Source of the DNA: Arthrobacter sp. TMP15
GTDB taxonomy: Bacteria > Actinomycetota > Actinomycetes > Actinomycetales > Micrococcaceae
Assembly: GCF_039529835.1 (NCBI RefSeq)
Contig: NZ_CP154262.1
Coordinates: 62,001 to 126,000, forward strand
DNA length: 64,000 bases
Direction: 5' to 3'
Shown: piece by piece, positions 1-8,601 of the stretch
Layout: each line of letters starts with the position of its first letter
Position numbering within the stretch: the stretch's first letter is position 1
Position numbers and translations under genes: made by a program
Notes under the pieces: generated by a model
Database searches by the model: none
Told to the model about the DNA's origin: nothing
The model's input: the letters and a program-made list of their open reading frames with translations, nothing else

Positions 1-305
1 CTAATGCTGTGGAGACAAAACATCCTTGTGGGCTGCGTCTCAGTGAGATTGCAGATATTGTTATCGATAACAGGGCTCCTTATGGCGATACAACCCTAGA
101 GATTTCCGGCGGAGGAGGTGTTGGTGCTGTTTCATCGATCACTGCCGCATACATTGCGCAGGTGCTCACGATTGAAACGGCTCAATGCCTGGTCCGTGCG
201 GGGAAAGAGCCGCCCATCTATATTTCGGCAAATATTCCGGGCGGAGACGAACACAACACCGCACTGGTGGGCCAGTACGTTGGCCGGCTCAGGCGTGAGG
301 CATGA
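1..305 (+). CDS. SIS-domain sugar-phosphate-binding protein (C-terminal part, 5' end outside window)
   Basis: The reading frame is open from the window edge and ends at TGA 303-305, so only the last ~100 residues are visible; the GTG at position 9 is probably internal. The piece HPCGLRLSEIADIVIDN, then APYGD and ISANIPGGDEHN, matches the C-terminal half of the UPF0309-type SIS-domain proteins, which bind phosphosugars as isomerases or sensors. It lies 139 bp upstream of an amino-sugar importer on the same strand, so a role with N-acetylglucosamine phosphate is a reasonable inference. The substrate cannot be read from this fragment. Confidence 0.7.
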   Translation, partial: NAVETKHPCGLRLSEIADIVIDNRAPYGDTTLEISGGGGVGAVSSITAAYIAQVLTIETAQCLVRAGKEPPIYISANIPGGDEHNTALVGQYVGRLRREA

Positions 306-357
306 TTCCAATGCAACGAGGTGGGGAACGCCCGTACCACGTGAGGTCAGCCGCGAG

Positions 358-375
358 ATTGCAGTCAAATGCAAT
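358..375. promoter_or_regulatory. inverted repeat upstream of ngcE (candidate operator)
   Basis: ATTGCA, six bases, then TGCAAT form a perfect 6-bp inverted repeat about 70 bp before the ngcE start. The size and place fit a repressor operator, but no regulator gene is adjacent in the window and the half-site is short, so chance is possible. Confidence 0.3.
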
Positions 376-444
376 AGCAGCACTAAGAAGTACAAAGCCG
401 TACAGATTTAGCACACGTACCATCAATGGAAGGCAGTACACAGA

Positions 445-1863
445 ATGAATATCCAGAACAAACCGCTGCAGCGTCGTGGATTCCTCCGCGGAGCCCTAGC
501 CACCGCCGTACTTTTGCCGCTGGGTGGAGCCTTGGCTTCCTGTGCAGGTGGCGGCGATTCCTCGAACGCCTCTGCCGCCCCCGGTGGAGAGGTTGACCCT
601 GTGAAGAACCCGTTTGGTGTTGCCAGCAGTGGCAAGCTTGACGCAGTCATCTTCAAGGGTGGCTATGGCATCGACTACGTTGAATTCGCTGGCAAGGCCT
701 TCGCCAAGAACTTCCCCGACGTTGAAGTCAGCATTAACCCCTCAACAGATATTGCTCAGGAACTGCAGCCGCGCTTTGCCGGCGGCACCCCTCCTGACCT
801 GATTGACAACTCCGGAGCTAAGGCCATCGGTTTCTCCGTCATCCTTGATCAGCTTGAGGACCTGCAATCTGTTATTGATGCCAACAACCTTGAAGGCACC
901 AAGATCGCTGACACACTCTTCGACGGCGTGCTGGCACCGGGTACCTTCGACGGCAAGCTGGCCGCCATCAACTACGTACTGACGGTTTACGCATGGTGGT
1001 ACTCCGCCAGTTTATTCAAGGAAAACGGTTGGACCGTTCCCACTACCTGGGATGAAGCTTACGAGCTCGGCCTCAAGGCCAAGGAGAAAGATAAGTACCT
1101 GTTTGTTTGGGGCAAGGAAGCTGCCACGTATTACCAGACCATGGCGATCGAATCAGCTATCAAAGAAGGTGGCGATGAAGTTCGTCTCTCCCTGGAAAAC
1201 CTCAAGCCCGACTGCTGGTCACAGCCCGCGGTGCAGAGCGTCTTCGCTGGCATGGAAAAGATTGTTAAGGCCGGTATGTTCAAGCCGGGCGGCTCCGGCA
1301 CGGTCTTCACTGCAGCTCAGGCACAGTGGAGCAACGGCCAGGAAGCACTGCTTTACCCGTCAGGTTCTTGGATTGAGAACGAGATGAAGGACCAGACAAA
1401 GGCCGGCTTCGAAATGACGGGTGCACCCGTTCCGGTTGCATCTGCCAGCCCGAAGATTGCTCATGCCGGCGTCCGCTCAGCAGGCGGCGAGCCTTTCATT
1501 GTTCCCACCAAGGGCGCGAACGTTGCCGCAGGCAAGGAATTGCTGCGCATCATGCTCTCAAAGGATGCGGCAACGAACTTCGCAAAGGAGAAGTTGGCTC
1601 CGACAGTTGTCAAGGGCACCGTCCCGGCCGACGGCTTCGGTTCCACCGCGCTGGTCTCGCAGACCACCATGTTGGAGAAGGCCGGTAAGGACATTTTCAC
1701 CTGGAACTTCGTGGACACTTACGGCATGAACGCCGATCAGCTGGTGCCGTGGAACTCATTCCTTGACGGCAAATTGGATTCTGCGGGTCTGACCAAGGCA
1801 CTGCAGGAGATCACCGATAAGGTGGCCAAGGACGATTCGGTCAAGAAGATTGAAGTGAAGTGA
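445..1863 (+). CDS. ngcE: N-acetylglucosamine/chitobiose ABC transporter, substrate-binding lipoprotein NgcE
   Basis: This is a 472-residue extracytoplasmic solute-binding protein. The N-terminus has a twin-arginine stretch (R10-R11, RRGFLRG), a hydrophobic core and the lipobox LASC with Cys33 as lipid anchor, which suggests a Tat-exported lipoprotein. The block FKGGYGIDYVEF followed by ELQPRFAGGTPPDLIDNSGA is characteristic of the NgcE family, which in Streptomyces binds N-acetylglucosamine and N,N'-diacetylchitobiose. A GGAAGG ribosome site lies 11 bases before the ATG. It is the first of three overlapping genes; the stop overlaps the GTG of ngcF. No ATPase gene is present, so a shared MsiK-type ATPase is expected. 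The chitin link is strengthened by the AA10 enzyme at 23407. Family call is firm, exact ligand inferred. Confidence 0.9.
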   Translation: MNIQNKPLQRRGFLRGALATAVLLPLGGALASCAGGGDSSNASAAPGGEVDPVKNPFGVASSGKLDAVIFKGGYGIDYVEFAGKAFAKNFPDVEVSINPSTDIAQELQPRFAGGTPPDLIDNSGAKAIGFSVILDQLEDLQSVIDANNLEGTKIADTLFDGVLAPGTFDGKLAAINYVLTVYAWWYSASLFKENGWTVPTTWDEAYELGLKAKEKDKYLFVWGKEAATYYQTMAIESAIKEGGDEVRLSLENLKPDCWSQPAVQSVFAGMEKIVKAGMFKPGGSGTVFTAAQAQWSNGQEALLYPSGSWIENEMKDQTKAGFEMTGAPVPVASASPKIAHAGVRSAGGEPFIVPTKGANVAAGKELLRIMLSKDAATNFAKEKLAPTVVKGTVPADGFGSTALVSQTTMLEKAGKDIFTWNFVDTYGMNADQLVPWNSFLDGKLDSAGLTKALQEITDKVAKDDSVKKIEVK

Positions 1864-2855
1864 CACAAGCAACAAAAGAAGTGCGGTCGGGCAGTGGCGT
1901 TGTCGCCACTGCCCGGCGGCGCCGGAAAAAACTGACATTCGATAAGGTCAGCTTCATGGCAGTCTTCTTGGGACTGCCCTTGGTGATCTATCTGGTCTTT
2001 GTAATCTCGCCTTTTGCCCAGGCGGTGTATTACTCTATGACCAGCTGGGGCGGCTTCGACAACAACATGCCGTTCATTGGCTTTGGCAACTATGTCAAGC
2101 TCTTTAACGATGACATTTTCATGTTATCCGTCCGCAACAGCGTTACCTTGGCTGTCTTTCTTCCGGTTATCACCGTTATTTTGGCGTTGGTTTTGGCTAC
2201 TTTGGTCACTATTGGTGGCAGCAGCCGCGGCCAGATCAAAGGACTGAAAGGTGCCGGGTTCTACCGGGTAGTTTCATTCTTTCCCTATGTGATCCCTGCG
2301 GTTGTTATTGGTATTATTTGGCAGCAGATTTTCAACCCCAGCAATGGCTTGTTGAATGGAATCCTGACAGGCATTGGTTTTGATGGCCTGAAAGACTACC
2401 CGTGGCTTGGCGATTCGCGCACTGCCATGATCGCCTCGATGTTTGTTATTGTGTGGGGCTTCGTTGGCTTTTACATGATCTTGTTCGTCGCTGCTATCAA
2501 GGGCATTCCCGCTGAAACGTTTGAGGCTGCCCGTATTGACGGAGCTGGACGTTTCCGTACAGCCGTTAGCATCACCATTCCGCTCATCCGCGATAACATC
2601 CAGACAGCGTACGTTTACATGGGAATTTTGGCGCTCGACGCTTTCGTTTATATGTCTGTTTTGAACTCCACGGGTGGACCCGAGAACTCCACTTTGGTCA
2701 TGTCACAGAAACTCTTTACCACCGCGTTTTCTAAGAACCAATTCGGTCTAGCCTGCGCCATGGGCGTGGTCTTGGCAGTAATTACATTGATTTTCTCGGC
2801 ACTGGTATTCCTGGTGAACCGGATGACCGGCGGCAGTCAGGATGTGTCTGAATAA
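1860..2855 (+). CDS. ngcF: N-acetylglucosamine/chitobiose ABC transporter, permease NgcF
   Basis: This 331-residue inner-membrane protein is a MalF-type sugar permease. After a basic cytoplasmic tail (ARRRRKK near residue 20) it has about six hydrophobic segments, and it carries the EAA loop EAARIDGAG that contacts the ATPase. The start is a GTG overlapping the ngcE stop (GTGA), which implies translational coupling. It should form the membrane channel together with NgcG. The family is clear; sugar specificity is taken from ngcE. Confidence 0.88.
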   Translation: MTQATKEVRSGSGVVATARRRRKKLTFDKVSFMAVFLGLPLVIYLVFVISPFAQAVYYSMTSWGGFDNNMPFIGFGNYVKLFNDDIFMLSVRNSVTLAVFLPVITVILALVLATLVTIGGSSRGQIKGLKGAGFYRVVSFFPYVIPAVVIGIIWQQIFNPSNGLLNGILTGIGFDGLKDYPWLGDSRTAMIASMFVIVWGFVGFYMILFVAAIKGIPAETFEAARIDGAGRFRTAVSITIPLIRDNIQTAYVYMGILALDAFVYMSVLNSTGGPENSTLVMSQKLFTTAFSKNQFGLACAMGVVLAVITLIFSALVFLVNRMTGGSQDVSE

Positions 2856-3748
2856 TGTCACTGAAACTCTCCAAAAAATCCCCTTCCAAGACGCACATAG
2901 CTCGGAAGCCACAGGACACCAGTGGGGATAAGGTTGTAGCAGGCGTATCGCACACCATGTTGACCCTGTGGTCACTCCTGGTACTTGTCCCGCTCGGCTG
3001 GACCTTGATGTCGTCCTTCAAGACGACCACGGAAATCTTTTCCTCACCATTTTCCCTTCCGGCCGACTGGAAGTTCGAAAACTACGTCAATGCCTGGAAC
3101 ACAGCCGGCATTGGCACGTACTTCTTTAACACTGTCATTGTGGTGGGCTTCGCACTTGTCATTGTGATGGTCCTAGGTGCCATGTGCGCCTACGTTTTGG
3201 CCCGTTACGTGTTCCCGGGCTCGCGAGCCATCTATTATCTGATGCTCGCCGGACTGACGTTTCCGATCTTCTTGGCAATCGTGCCCCTGTTTTTCATTCT
3301 GAAGAACATGGGCCTGTTGAACACGCTGCCAGGTTTGATTATTGTTTATGTTGCGTTCGCGTTGCCTTTTACCGTCTTCTTCCTATTCTCCTTCTTCAAA
3401 GCCCTTCCGAGCGAAATTGCTGAAGCTGCTCAGATTGACGGGGCCGGCGAATGGCGGACTTTCTTCCAGGTCATGCTGCCTATGGCCAAGCCGGGTATGG
3501 CGTCCGTGGCCATTTTCAATTTTCTTGGTTTGTGGAACCAGTACTTGATCCCAGTAGCCATCAACACCAACCGTGAGAACTACGTGCTTTCTCAGGGCAT
3601 TGCTGCCTATGCCGGGCAGCAGGGTTATGCGGTTGACTTTGGTTCGCTCTTTGCGGCCGCCGTCATCGTGGTTGTTCCCGTTTTGATCATGTATATCCTG
3701 TTCCAGCGCCAGCTTCAGGGCTCCGTATCTGCGGGAACTATGAAGTAG
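2855..3748 (+). CDS. ngcG: N-acetylglucosamine/chitobiose ABC transporter, permease NgcG
   Basis: A 297-residue MalG-type permease with about six membrane segments and the EAA loop EAAQIDGAG, typical of the second channel subunit of CUT1 sugar importers. Its ATG shares one base with the ngcF stop (TAATG), so translation is coupled. It is the last gene of the unit and is followed 23 bp later by a strong terminator. As in most actinobacterial sugar importers, the ATP-binding subunit is not encoded here. Confidence 0.88.
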   Translation: MSLKLSKKSPSKTHIARKPQDTSGDKVVAGVSHTMLTLWSLLVLVPLGWTLMSSFKTTTEIFSSPFSLPADWKFENYVNAWNTAGIGTYFFNTVIVVGFALVIVMVLGAMCAYVLARYVFPGSRAIYYLMLAGLTFPIFLAIVPLFFILKNMGLLNTLPGLIIVYVAFALPFTVFFLFSFFKALPSEIAEAAQIDGAGEWRTFFQVMLPMAKPGMASVAIFNFLGLWNQYLIPVAINTNRENYVLSQGIAAYAGQQGYAVDFGSLFAAAVIVVVPVLIMYILFQRQLQGSVSAGTMK

Positions 3749-3770
3749 TATCTGTCCCAGAAAAATACCC

Positions 3771-3805
3771 AAGTGGCCCGCATCTGAGAATGATTCGGGC
3801 CACTT
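3771..3805 (+). terminator. terminator after ngcEFG
   Basis: AAGTGGCCCG and CGGGCCACTT form a perfect 10-bp stem with a 15-base loop, ending in a short run of T. It lies between ngcG and the convergent CGNR regulator gene and could serve both strands. Confidence 0.8.
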
Positions 3806-3872
3806 TCGCGTTAACGTCATGGCGGTGAATTGTTCACGCCGCGGTCTCGAGGAAGAGCACGCCTGGGCCGAT

Positions 3873-4445
3873 TTACCCCTGGGCCGACTTACGACGGCGG
3901 TAGGCGGCCACGTGGGCACGGTTGCCACAGTTTCCGGTATCGCAATACCGGCGGGACCGGTTCTTGGACAGGTCAACCAGGACAGCGGAGCAGTCGGGAG
4001 CTGCACAGATTTTCAAGCGTGATAACTCGCTGCCACGAATTACGTCAACCAAGGCCATGGCAGCTTCAACGCCCATACGCAGCGACAAGGCAGCGCCGGG
4101 GGCAGTCGCGTGCAGGTGCCAGTCCCATTGGTCGTGCTTGACCAGCTGCGGTAGGGCGTCGGCGCGAGCCAACAAGGCATTAACCATGCTGACAGCTGTT
4201 GTTTCATCCGCCGTGAAGATACTGCGCAGTTCCGTTCGCATCGCCCGTACTGCCGTCACCTCCGCAGCGGAATTTTCCCGTGAACCAGTGAATTGTTCCC
4301 GCGCCACAAAATCATCCAGGTCAGCCAAGCTGAGCATTGAATCCTTTCCCGTGGTTTGGTTTTCGGGATCAAGGGAGATGGGGGCTGTGTTGATGAGATT
4401 GACCGCGGACATCAGCGCCATTTCCGTGTCATGACTAAAGGCCAT
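3873..4445 (-). CDS. CGNR zinc-finger regulator with ABATE domain
   Basis: About 190 residues. The N-terminal two thirds resemble the ABATE (putative stress-induced regulator) domain and the C-terminus carries the zinc-finger-like CGNR motif: CAAPDCSAVLVDLSKNRSRR, then the CGNR signature followed by AHVAAYRRR. These proteins are thought to be small DNA-binding regulators. I choose the ATG at 4445 rather than the in-frame one at 4460 because AGGAG stands 5-9 bases before it. It is divergent from an EamA transporter with only ~70 bp between the starts, so it is a likely regulator of that transporter and of itself. The ligand is unknown. Confidence 0.85.
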   Translation of the reverse strand: MAFSHDTEMALMSAVNLINTAPISLDPENQTTGKDSMLSLADLDDFVAREQFTGSRENSAAEVTAVRAMRTELRSIFTADETTAVSMVNALLARADALPQLVKHDQWDWHLHATAPGAALSLRMGVEAAMALVDVIRGSELSRLKICAAPDCSAVLVDLSKNRSRRYCDTGNCGNRAHVAAYRRRKSAQG

Positions 4446-4454
4446 ATTGACTCC

Positions 4455-4506
4455 TGACATAATATGGGCGTAATGTCATCAGTCTAACGCTAATGACTGC
4501 TGACAT
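4455..4506. promoter_or_regulatory. divergent control region with TGACAT repeats
   Basis: Between the CGNR regulator and the EamA gene the hexamer TGACAT occurs at 4455-4460, in reverse orientation (ATGTCA) at 4473-4478, and again at 4501-4506. The first two form a perfect inverted repeat with a 12-base spacer. A second small repeat, CAGTC/GACTG, lies at 4480-4499. These are candidate binding sites for the adjacent regulator. Confidence 0.4.
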
Positions 4507-4517
4507 ACGGACTTGCC

Positions 4518-5741
4518 ATGACCTCCCCCAATACTTTTACTTCGGTTCCTGACGCCAACACGCGCAGGGTACTGGCATCCCCGGTTCTTTTGCTGGCCTT
4601 TGCCTCCGCCGCAGCTTTTGCCTTGTCTGGTTCGTTTGCGAAGTCCTTGTTTGACGTTGGCTGGTCTCCCGGCGCTGCGGTGGCTGTTCGCATTGGGGGA
4701 GCCGCCGTTGTACTTTTGATTCCTGTAATTCTTAGCTTGGTGCGCAACTGGGCTCAGGTGAAAGGGTCGCTGGCGCGTATTGCGATTTATGGAATAGTGC
4801 CGATCGCGTTGTGCCAGCTGTTTTATTTCAATACAGTCCAACATCTATCTGTGGGTGTGGCCTTGCTGCTGGAGTACCTTTCGCCGGTGCTTTTGGTGGC
4901 CTGGGCGTGGGTCATGACCCGGCAGCGACCACGAGTTCTGACGATTGTGGGCGCTATTTGCGCCATGTCAGGACTGGTGTTGGTGCTGGATTTGGCAGGC
5001 AGCCAGGAAGTCAGTGTGGAGGGCATCCTTTGGGGACTTGCGGCCGCCGTCTGTTCGGCCGTGTACTTCATTATGTCGGCTCGAGCGGGAGATAATGTGC
5101 CGCCGATTCTCATGGCTGGTGGCGGAATGGCCGTGGGTGCTGCCATGATCGTGGCTCTGGGTGTGGTGGGTGTGCTGCCGATGGCTTTCACCTTCAACAA
5201 CCCGGTATTCGCTGGAACCCAGGTGCACTGGCTGGTTCCCGTATTGGGCCTGGTGCTCATAACGACGGTTTTCGCCTACGTTGTGGGAATCATCTCCACG
5301 CGCGGACTGGGGTCCAAAGTGGCCTCCTTTGTGGCATTATTTGAGGTCCTTTTCGCTGTCATCTGGGCGTGGATACTGTTGGGTGAGCTACCCCGAATGA
5401 TCCAGCTGCTGGGCGGGGTAGCCATTATGGGCGGGGTGGTCCTAGTCAGGCTGGATGAACTCCGCGGCTCCCCCCCAGCGGGGTCCAGGGTATCCGGTGG
5501 ACTTGGACTTGGACTTGGACGAAAAAAGTTCGCCACCGAGCGGCTAACGGAGCGGCAGCTGCCACAGCGGCAGCTACCGGCCGAAGCGCCGCAACCGGAG
5601 GGAGTTGGCTACCACCAGCACAGAGCTTGCGGCCATCGCCGCCCCGGCAATCATGGGGTTGAGCAGTCCAAGAGCTGCAATGGGGATGCCGACGGCATTA
5701 TAGAAGAACGCCCAAAAAAGGTTCGTCTTGATGGTGCCTAG
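4518..5741 (+). CDS. EamA/RhaT-family (DMT) transporter with unusual C-terminal extension
   Basis: The first ~310 residues form a typical drug/metabolite transporter of ten hydrophobic segments arranged as two EamA repeats, probably exporting an amino acid or other small metabolite (compare RhtA-type exporters). The family normally ends near the present LVRLDEL. Here the frame continues for about 95 hydrophilic residues, starting with a GLGLGLGR repeat (CTTGGA triplication in the DNA). The last 168 bp overlap, on the opposite strand, the 3' end of copA. The tail is rich in Gln, Pro and Arg and resembles no domain, so it is probably read-through caused by loss of the original stop. The ATG at 4518 has no strong ribosome site. 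Function of the core is fairly sure, substrate unknown. Confidence 0.8.
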   Translation: MTSPNTFTSVPDANTRRVLASPVLLLAFASAAAFALSGSFAKSLFDVGWSPGAAVAVRIGGAAVVLLIPVILSLVRNWAQVKGSLARIAIYGIVPIALCQLFYFNTVQHLSVGVALLLEYLSPVLLVAWAWVMTRQRPRVLTIVGAICAMSGLVLVLDLAGSQEVSVEGILWGLAAAVCSAVYFIMSARAGDNVPPILMAGGGMAVGAAMIVALGVVGVLPMAFTFNNPVFAGTQVHWLVPVLGLVLITTVFAYVVGIISTRGLGSKVASFVALFEVLFAVIWAWILLGELPRMIQLLGGVAIMGGVVLVRLDELRGSPPAGSRVSGGLGLGLGRKKFATERLTERQLPQRQLPAEAPQPEGVGYHQHRACGHRRPGNHGVEQSKSCNGDADGIIEERPKKVRLDGA

Positions 5742-7901
5742 TGTCTTGCGGGAGAGGGCTATCGCTGTGGCTACTTGGCCCAAATCGTTTCCCATGACTG
5801 TCAGATCGGCCGCCGCAATTGCCACATCGGAGCCGGACCCCATGGCGATGCCTAGATCCGCCTGGGCCAAGGCTGCGCCATCATTGACGCCATCCCCCGC
5901 CATTGCGACGGTGGCTCCGCCGGCCTGGAGTTTCTTTACGGCAGCTACCTTCCCCTCAGGAAGCACCTCAGCGTACACATCCTCATCAGCGATACCCACG
6001 ATTTCAGCCACCTGGGCTGCCACCGCGGCATTGTCGCCGGTGAGGAGGATGGGGCGCAGTCCCAGCTCTTTCAATTTGGCGATGGCGGTTACAGACCCAC
6101 TCTTGATGGTGTCCTTAAGCGCAATAAGTCCAGCAGCTTCACCGTCTATGGCTACCCAAATCGCGGTGGTTCCGCGCCGTTGTTGGGTAGCTAACGCATT
6201 TCTGGCTTCCTGTGTCAACGGGACGTGATTTTCCTCCAGCCAACCGGCCCGGCCAGCCAGGACAGTGTGTCCCTCGATCACAGCACGCACGCCGCCGCCG
6301 GGGGCCGAGGAAAAGTCCGCAACCTCGGGGAGTGTGCCTGCGCTGCCACCATGTTCGCTGGAGTGTTCGCGGGCATGCGCCGTGATGGCGTGGGCAATGG
6401 GATGTTCGCTATGGGATTCCACGGCACCGGCCAGACGCAGGATCTTCTCGGCGGGCACCTGTGAAAGTGGTTCGATCTCAACCACGCTCAACTTGCCTTC
6501 GGTAATGGTGCCTGTCTTATCCAGCAAGATTGTGTCCACTGTGCGAGTATCTTCAAGCACTTGTGGACCTTTGATCAGGATTCCTAGTTGGGCCGCGCGG
6601 CCCGTTCCAGTGAGCAGGCCAACAGGGGTGGCTAGTCCTAAGGCGCAGGGGCAGGCGATGATTAGGACAGCCACGGCGGAAGTAAAGGCTCCTTGGACAT
6701 CTCCGCTGAGGATTAACCAGAGGGCGAAAGTAATCACGGCTATCACCAGCACAACCGGTACAAAGACGGCACTGATTCGATCGGCCAACCGCGCAATGGG
6801 GGCCTTGGCCGCCTGTGCCGCACTGACCAACTTACCCATTTGTGCCAGCGTGGTTTCACTACCCACGCGCGTAGCGCGAACCAGTAGACGGCCGGAAGTA
6901 TTGATAGTTGCACCGGTAACTACGTCTTCAACCGTGACGTCGACTGGCAGTGATTCGCCGGTGATTAGCGAAGTGTCTACGGCAGAGGAGCCATCCGTGA
7001 CCACTCCGTCTGTCGCAATTTTCTCGCCAGGGCGCACCACAAAGATTTCATCAACGGCTAAGTCTGCGGCCGGTATTTTCACCTCGACGCCGTTGCGTAG
7101 CACCGTAGCCTCGTGGGCACCCAGGCTCAGCAGCGCCTTCAGGGCATCGCCGGCTTTCGCCTTCGCTTTTGCTTCTAGATAACGGCCCAAGAGCAGGAAC
7201 GTAACCACCACGGCAGAGACTTCAAAGTACAAAGGCGCATGCCCGCCCATGGCGCTTCCATGAGCTGTCATCTGCGGATCAAGCCCCAATTCCACCGCCG
7301 AAAACAAAAATGCTGCGGAGACACCAATTGAGACCAACGTGTCCATAGTTGAGGCGAAATGGCGGGCGTTGATGGCTGCAGCCCGATGGAACGGCCATGC
7401 CGACCACGTCACCACCGGAAGGGCTAGGATCCCGGCCACCCAGCCCCATTGAGGAAACTGGAGGGCAGGGAACATTGATACGAGGAACACCGGGACTGTC
7501 AGTATGGCGGCAAGAATCAACCGGGGCCGCAACGTGGCTGCTGTGCCACCGTGTGCCATGTGGTTGGTCTGCTCAGGCACTGTCTCCAAAGGCGATTCGT
7601 CCCCGGGGGTAGCTTCGGCGAGCTCCGTGGACGGTTTGCGGGTAGCTGGCGAGCTTTTCAAACTAGCCGTGTAACCGGTTGCCTTGACGGTGTCGATGAT
7701 GCGCTGATCGGTCATGCCAGCTGGCACCGTGACCGCTGCTGACTCCAAAGGGAGGTTGACGGAAGCGCTGACGCCCTCGAGTTTGCCCAATTTTCGTTCA
7801 AGCCGGCTGACGCACGACGCACAAGTCATTCCCTCGATGTCCAGCTCGAGGATTCGTGAACCGGGTGTGCTGGTTTGAGACAAAACTTCTGAGGGGCTCA
7901 T
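5574..7901 (-). CDS. copA: copper-exporting P-type ATPase CopA
   Basis: A 775-residue P1B-type ATPase of the inner membrane. In order it has one heavy-metal-binding domain with GMTCASC (Cys27, Cys30), membrane helices, the actuator TGES, the CPC metal site in a membrane helix (Cys417-Pro-Cys419), the phosphorylation motif DKTGT with Asp461, the SEHP motif that marks P1B pumps, and GDGVND. CPC with an upstream csoR and copZ identifies copper(I) efflux. It is the last gene of the csoR-copZ-copA unit. A His-rich patch (HMAHGG, and [10 protein letters not shown] between helices) could help gather metal. Its 3' end overlaps the tail of the convergent transporter ORF. Confidence 0.95.
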   Translation of the reverse strand: MSPSEVLSQTSTPGSRILELDIEGMTCASCVSRLERKLGKLEGVSASVNLPLESAAVTVPAGMTDQRIIDTVKATGYTASLKSSPATRKPSTELAEATPGDESPLETVPEQTNHMAHGGTAATLRPRLILAAILTVPVFLVSMFPALQFPQWGWVAGILALPVVTWSAWPFHRAAAINARHFASTMDTLVSIGVSAAFLFSAVELGLDPQMTAHGSAMGGHAPLYFEVSAVVVTFLLLGRYLEAKAKAKAGDALKALLSLGAHEATVLRNGVEVKIPAADLAVDEIFVVRPGEKIATDGVVTDGSSAVDTSLITGESLPVDVTVEDVVTGATINTSGRLLVRATRVGSETTLAQMGKLVSAAQAAKAPIARLADRISAVFVPVVLVIAVITFALWLILSGDVQGAFTSAVAVLIIACPCALGLATPVGLLTGTGRAAQLGILIKGPQVLEDTRTVDTILLDKTGTITEGKLSVVEIEPLSQVPAEKILRLAGAVESHSEHPIAHAITAHAREHSSEHGGSAGTLPEVADFSSAPGGGVRAVIEGHTVLAGRAGWLEENHVPLTQEARNALATQQRRGTTAIWVAIDGEAAGLIALKDTIKSGSVTAIAKLKELGLRPILLTGDNAAVAAQVAEIVGIADEDVYAEVLPEGKVAAVKKLQAGGATVAMAGDGVNDGAALAQADLGIAMGSGSDVAIAAADLTVMGNDLGQVATAIALSRKTLGTIKTNLFWAFFYNAVGIPIAALGLLNPMIAGAAMAASSVLVVANSLRLRRFGR

Positions 7902-7930
7902 GGCATTCCTTAGTGTGTAAGACGGTACTG

Positions 7931-8152
7931 TTATGCGTTATTTGCTACGACTTGATAGCCGGCCTCGGCCACGGCTTCGCCGATTTCTGCCGGGTCAAGC
8001 GGCAGAGTTGAAGTGATGGTGATCTCAGAGACACTGCCGGGATTGAGATTAACACTCACATTCTCCACACCATTGAGCTCAGTCAGTTCTTCAGTGACCG
8101 AGGTGACGCAATGGTTGCAGGTCATGCCGGAAACGTTGATGGTGGTGTTCAT
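7931..8152 (-). CDS. copZ: copper chaperone CopZ
   Basis: A 73-residue single heavy-metal-associated domain with GMTCNHC near residue 9, the usual ferredoxin-like Atx1 fold. The His between the Cys residues (CNHC) is common in bacterial CopZ. It carries copper(I) in the cytoplasm and hands it to CopA. It lies directly downstream of csoR (4-bp gap) and 29 bp before copA, so all three are co-transcribed from the CsoR-type sites. Confidence 0.9.
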   Translation of the reverse strand: MNTTINVSGMTCNHCVTSVTEELTELNGVENVSVNLNPGSVSEITITSTLPLDPAEIGEAVAEAGYQVVANNA

Positions 8153-8156
8153 GGTG

Positions 8157-8471
8157 TTAGCTCCTTAATAGGCGGGAAATCGCGGCGGTGGCTTCAGAAA
8201 CTTTGCCGGAAACGATCTCCGGGTTGCCGGTGTCTTGGGATTCATTGGCGGCATTGACTACGCAGTGGGATATGTGGTCTCCCAATAACCCGATGCTTAC
8301 CGCGTGCAGTGCTTTGTTGACGGCTGCCATTTGGGTGAGAATGTCGATGCAATACTTATCTTCTTCAACCATGCGCGCGATGCCTCGGACCTGACCCTCA
8401 GCGCGCTTAAGGCGGCGCAGGTAAGCCTGCTTCTCCTCGGAGTAACCCCGAGTCTGATCTTCTGTATCCAT
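8157..8471 (-). CDS. csoR: copper-sensing repressor CsoR
   Basis: A 104-residue all-helical repressor of the CsoR/RcnR family (DUF156). The copper ligands are all present: Cys41, His66 and Cys70 (YCIDIL, then GDHISHC). The N-terminal helix contains the conserved RLKRAEGQVRGI segment. Copper(I) binding releases it from DNA. It is the first gene of the copper operon and lies immediately downstream of two GC-rich palindromes that fit its operator. Confidence 0.93.
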   Translation of the reverse strand: MDTEDQTRGYSEEKQAYLRRLKRAEGQVRGIARMVEEDKYCIDILTQMAAVNKALHAVSIGLLGDHISHCVVNAANESQDTGNPEIVSGKVSEATAAISRLLRS

Positions 8472-8482
8472 ACCCTCACCTT

Positions 8483-8523
8483 ATACCCCGCAGGGGTATG
8501 GGTCAAGTACCCCTAGGGGGTAT
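8483..8523. promoter_or_regulatory. two CsoR operator palindromes
   Basis: ATACCCC-GCA-GGGGTAT at 8483-8499 is a perfect 7-bp inverted repeat with a three-base centre, and TACCCC-TA-GGGG with a following GTA lies at 8508-8522. Both match the known G/C-tract CsoR box. They precede csoR on the minus strand and lie ~80-120 bp before the BNR gene on the plus strand. Confidence 0.85.
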
Positions 8524-8601
8524 GTGGCTCCACCGTGAATGCGTATATTACTGATCAGTCACCCCTTGTTGCCAAGCGGGGACGATGATGGACTTTAGAC
8601 T

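Noticed and set aside
3383-4006. 207-codon minus-strand frame over the ngcG end and CGNR gene
   Set aside because: It crosses a perfect terminator and the ends of two well-supported genes in other frames.
6265-7182. 305-codon plus-strand frame inside copA
   Set aside because: It is the antisense shadow of a certain P-type ATPase; composition is Ser/Ala/Thr-rich without any domain.
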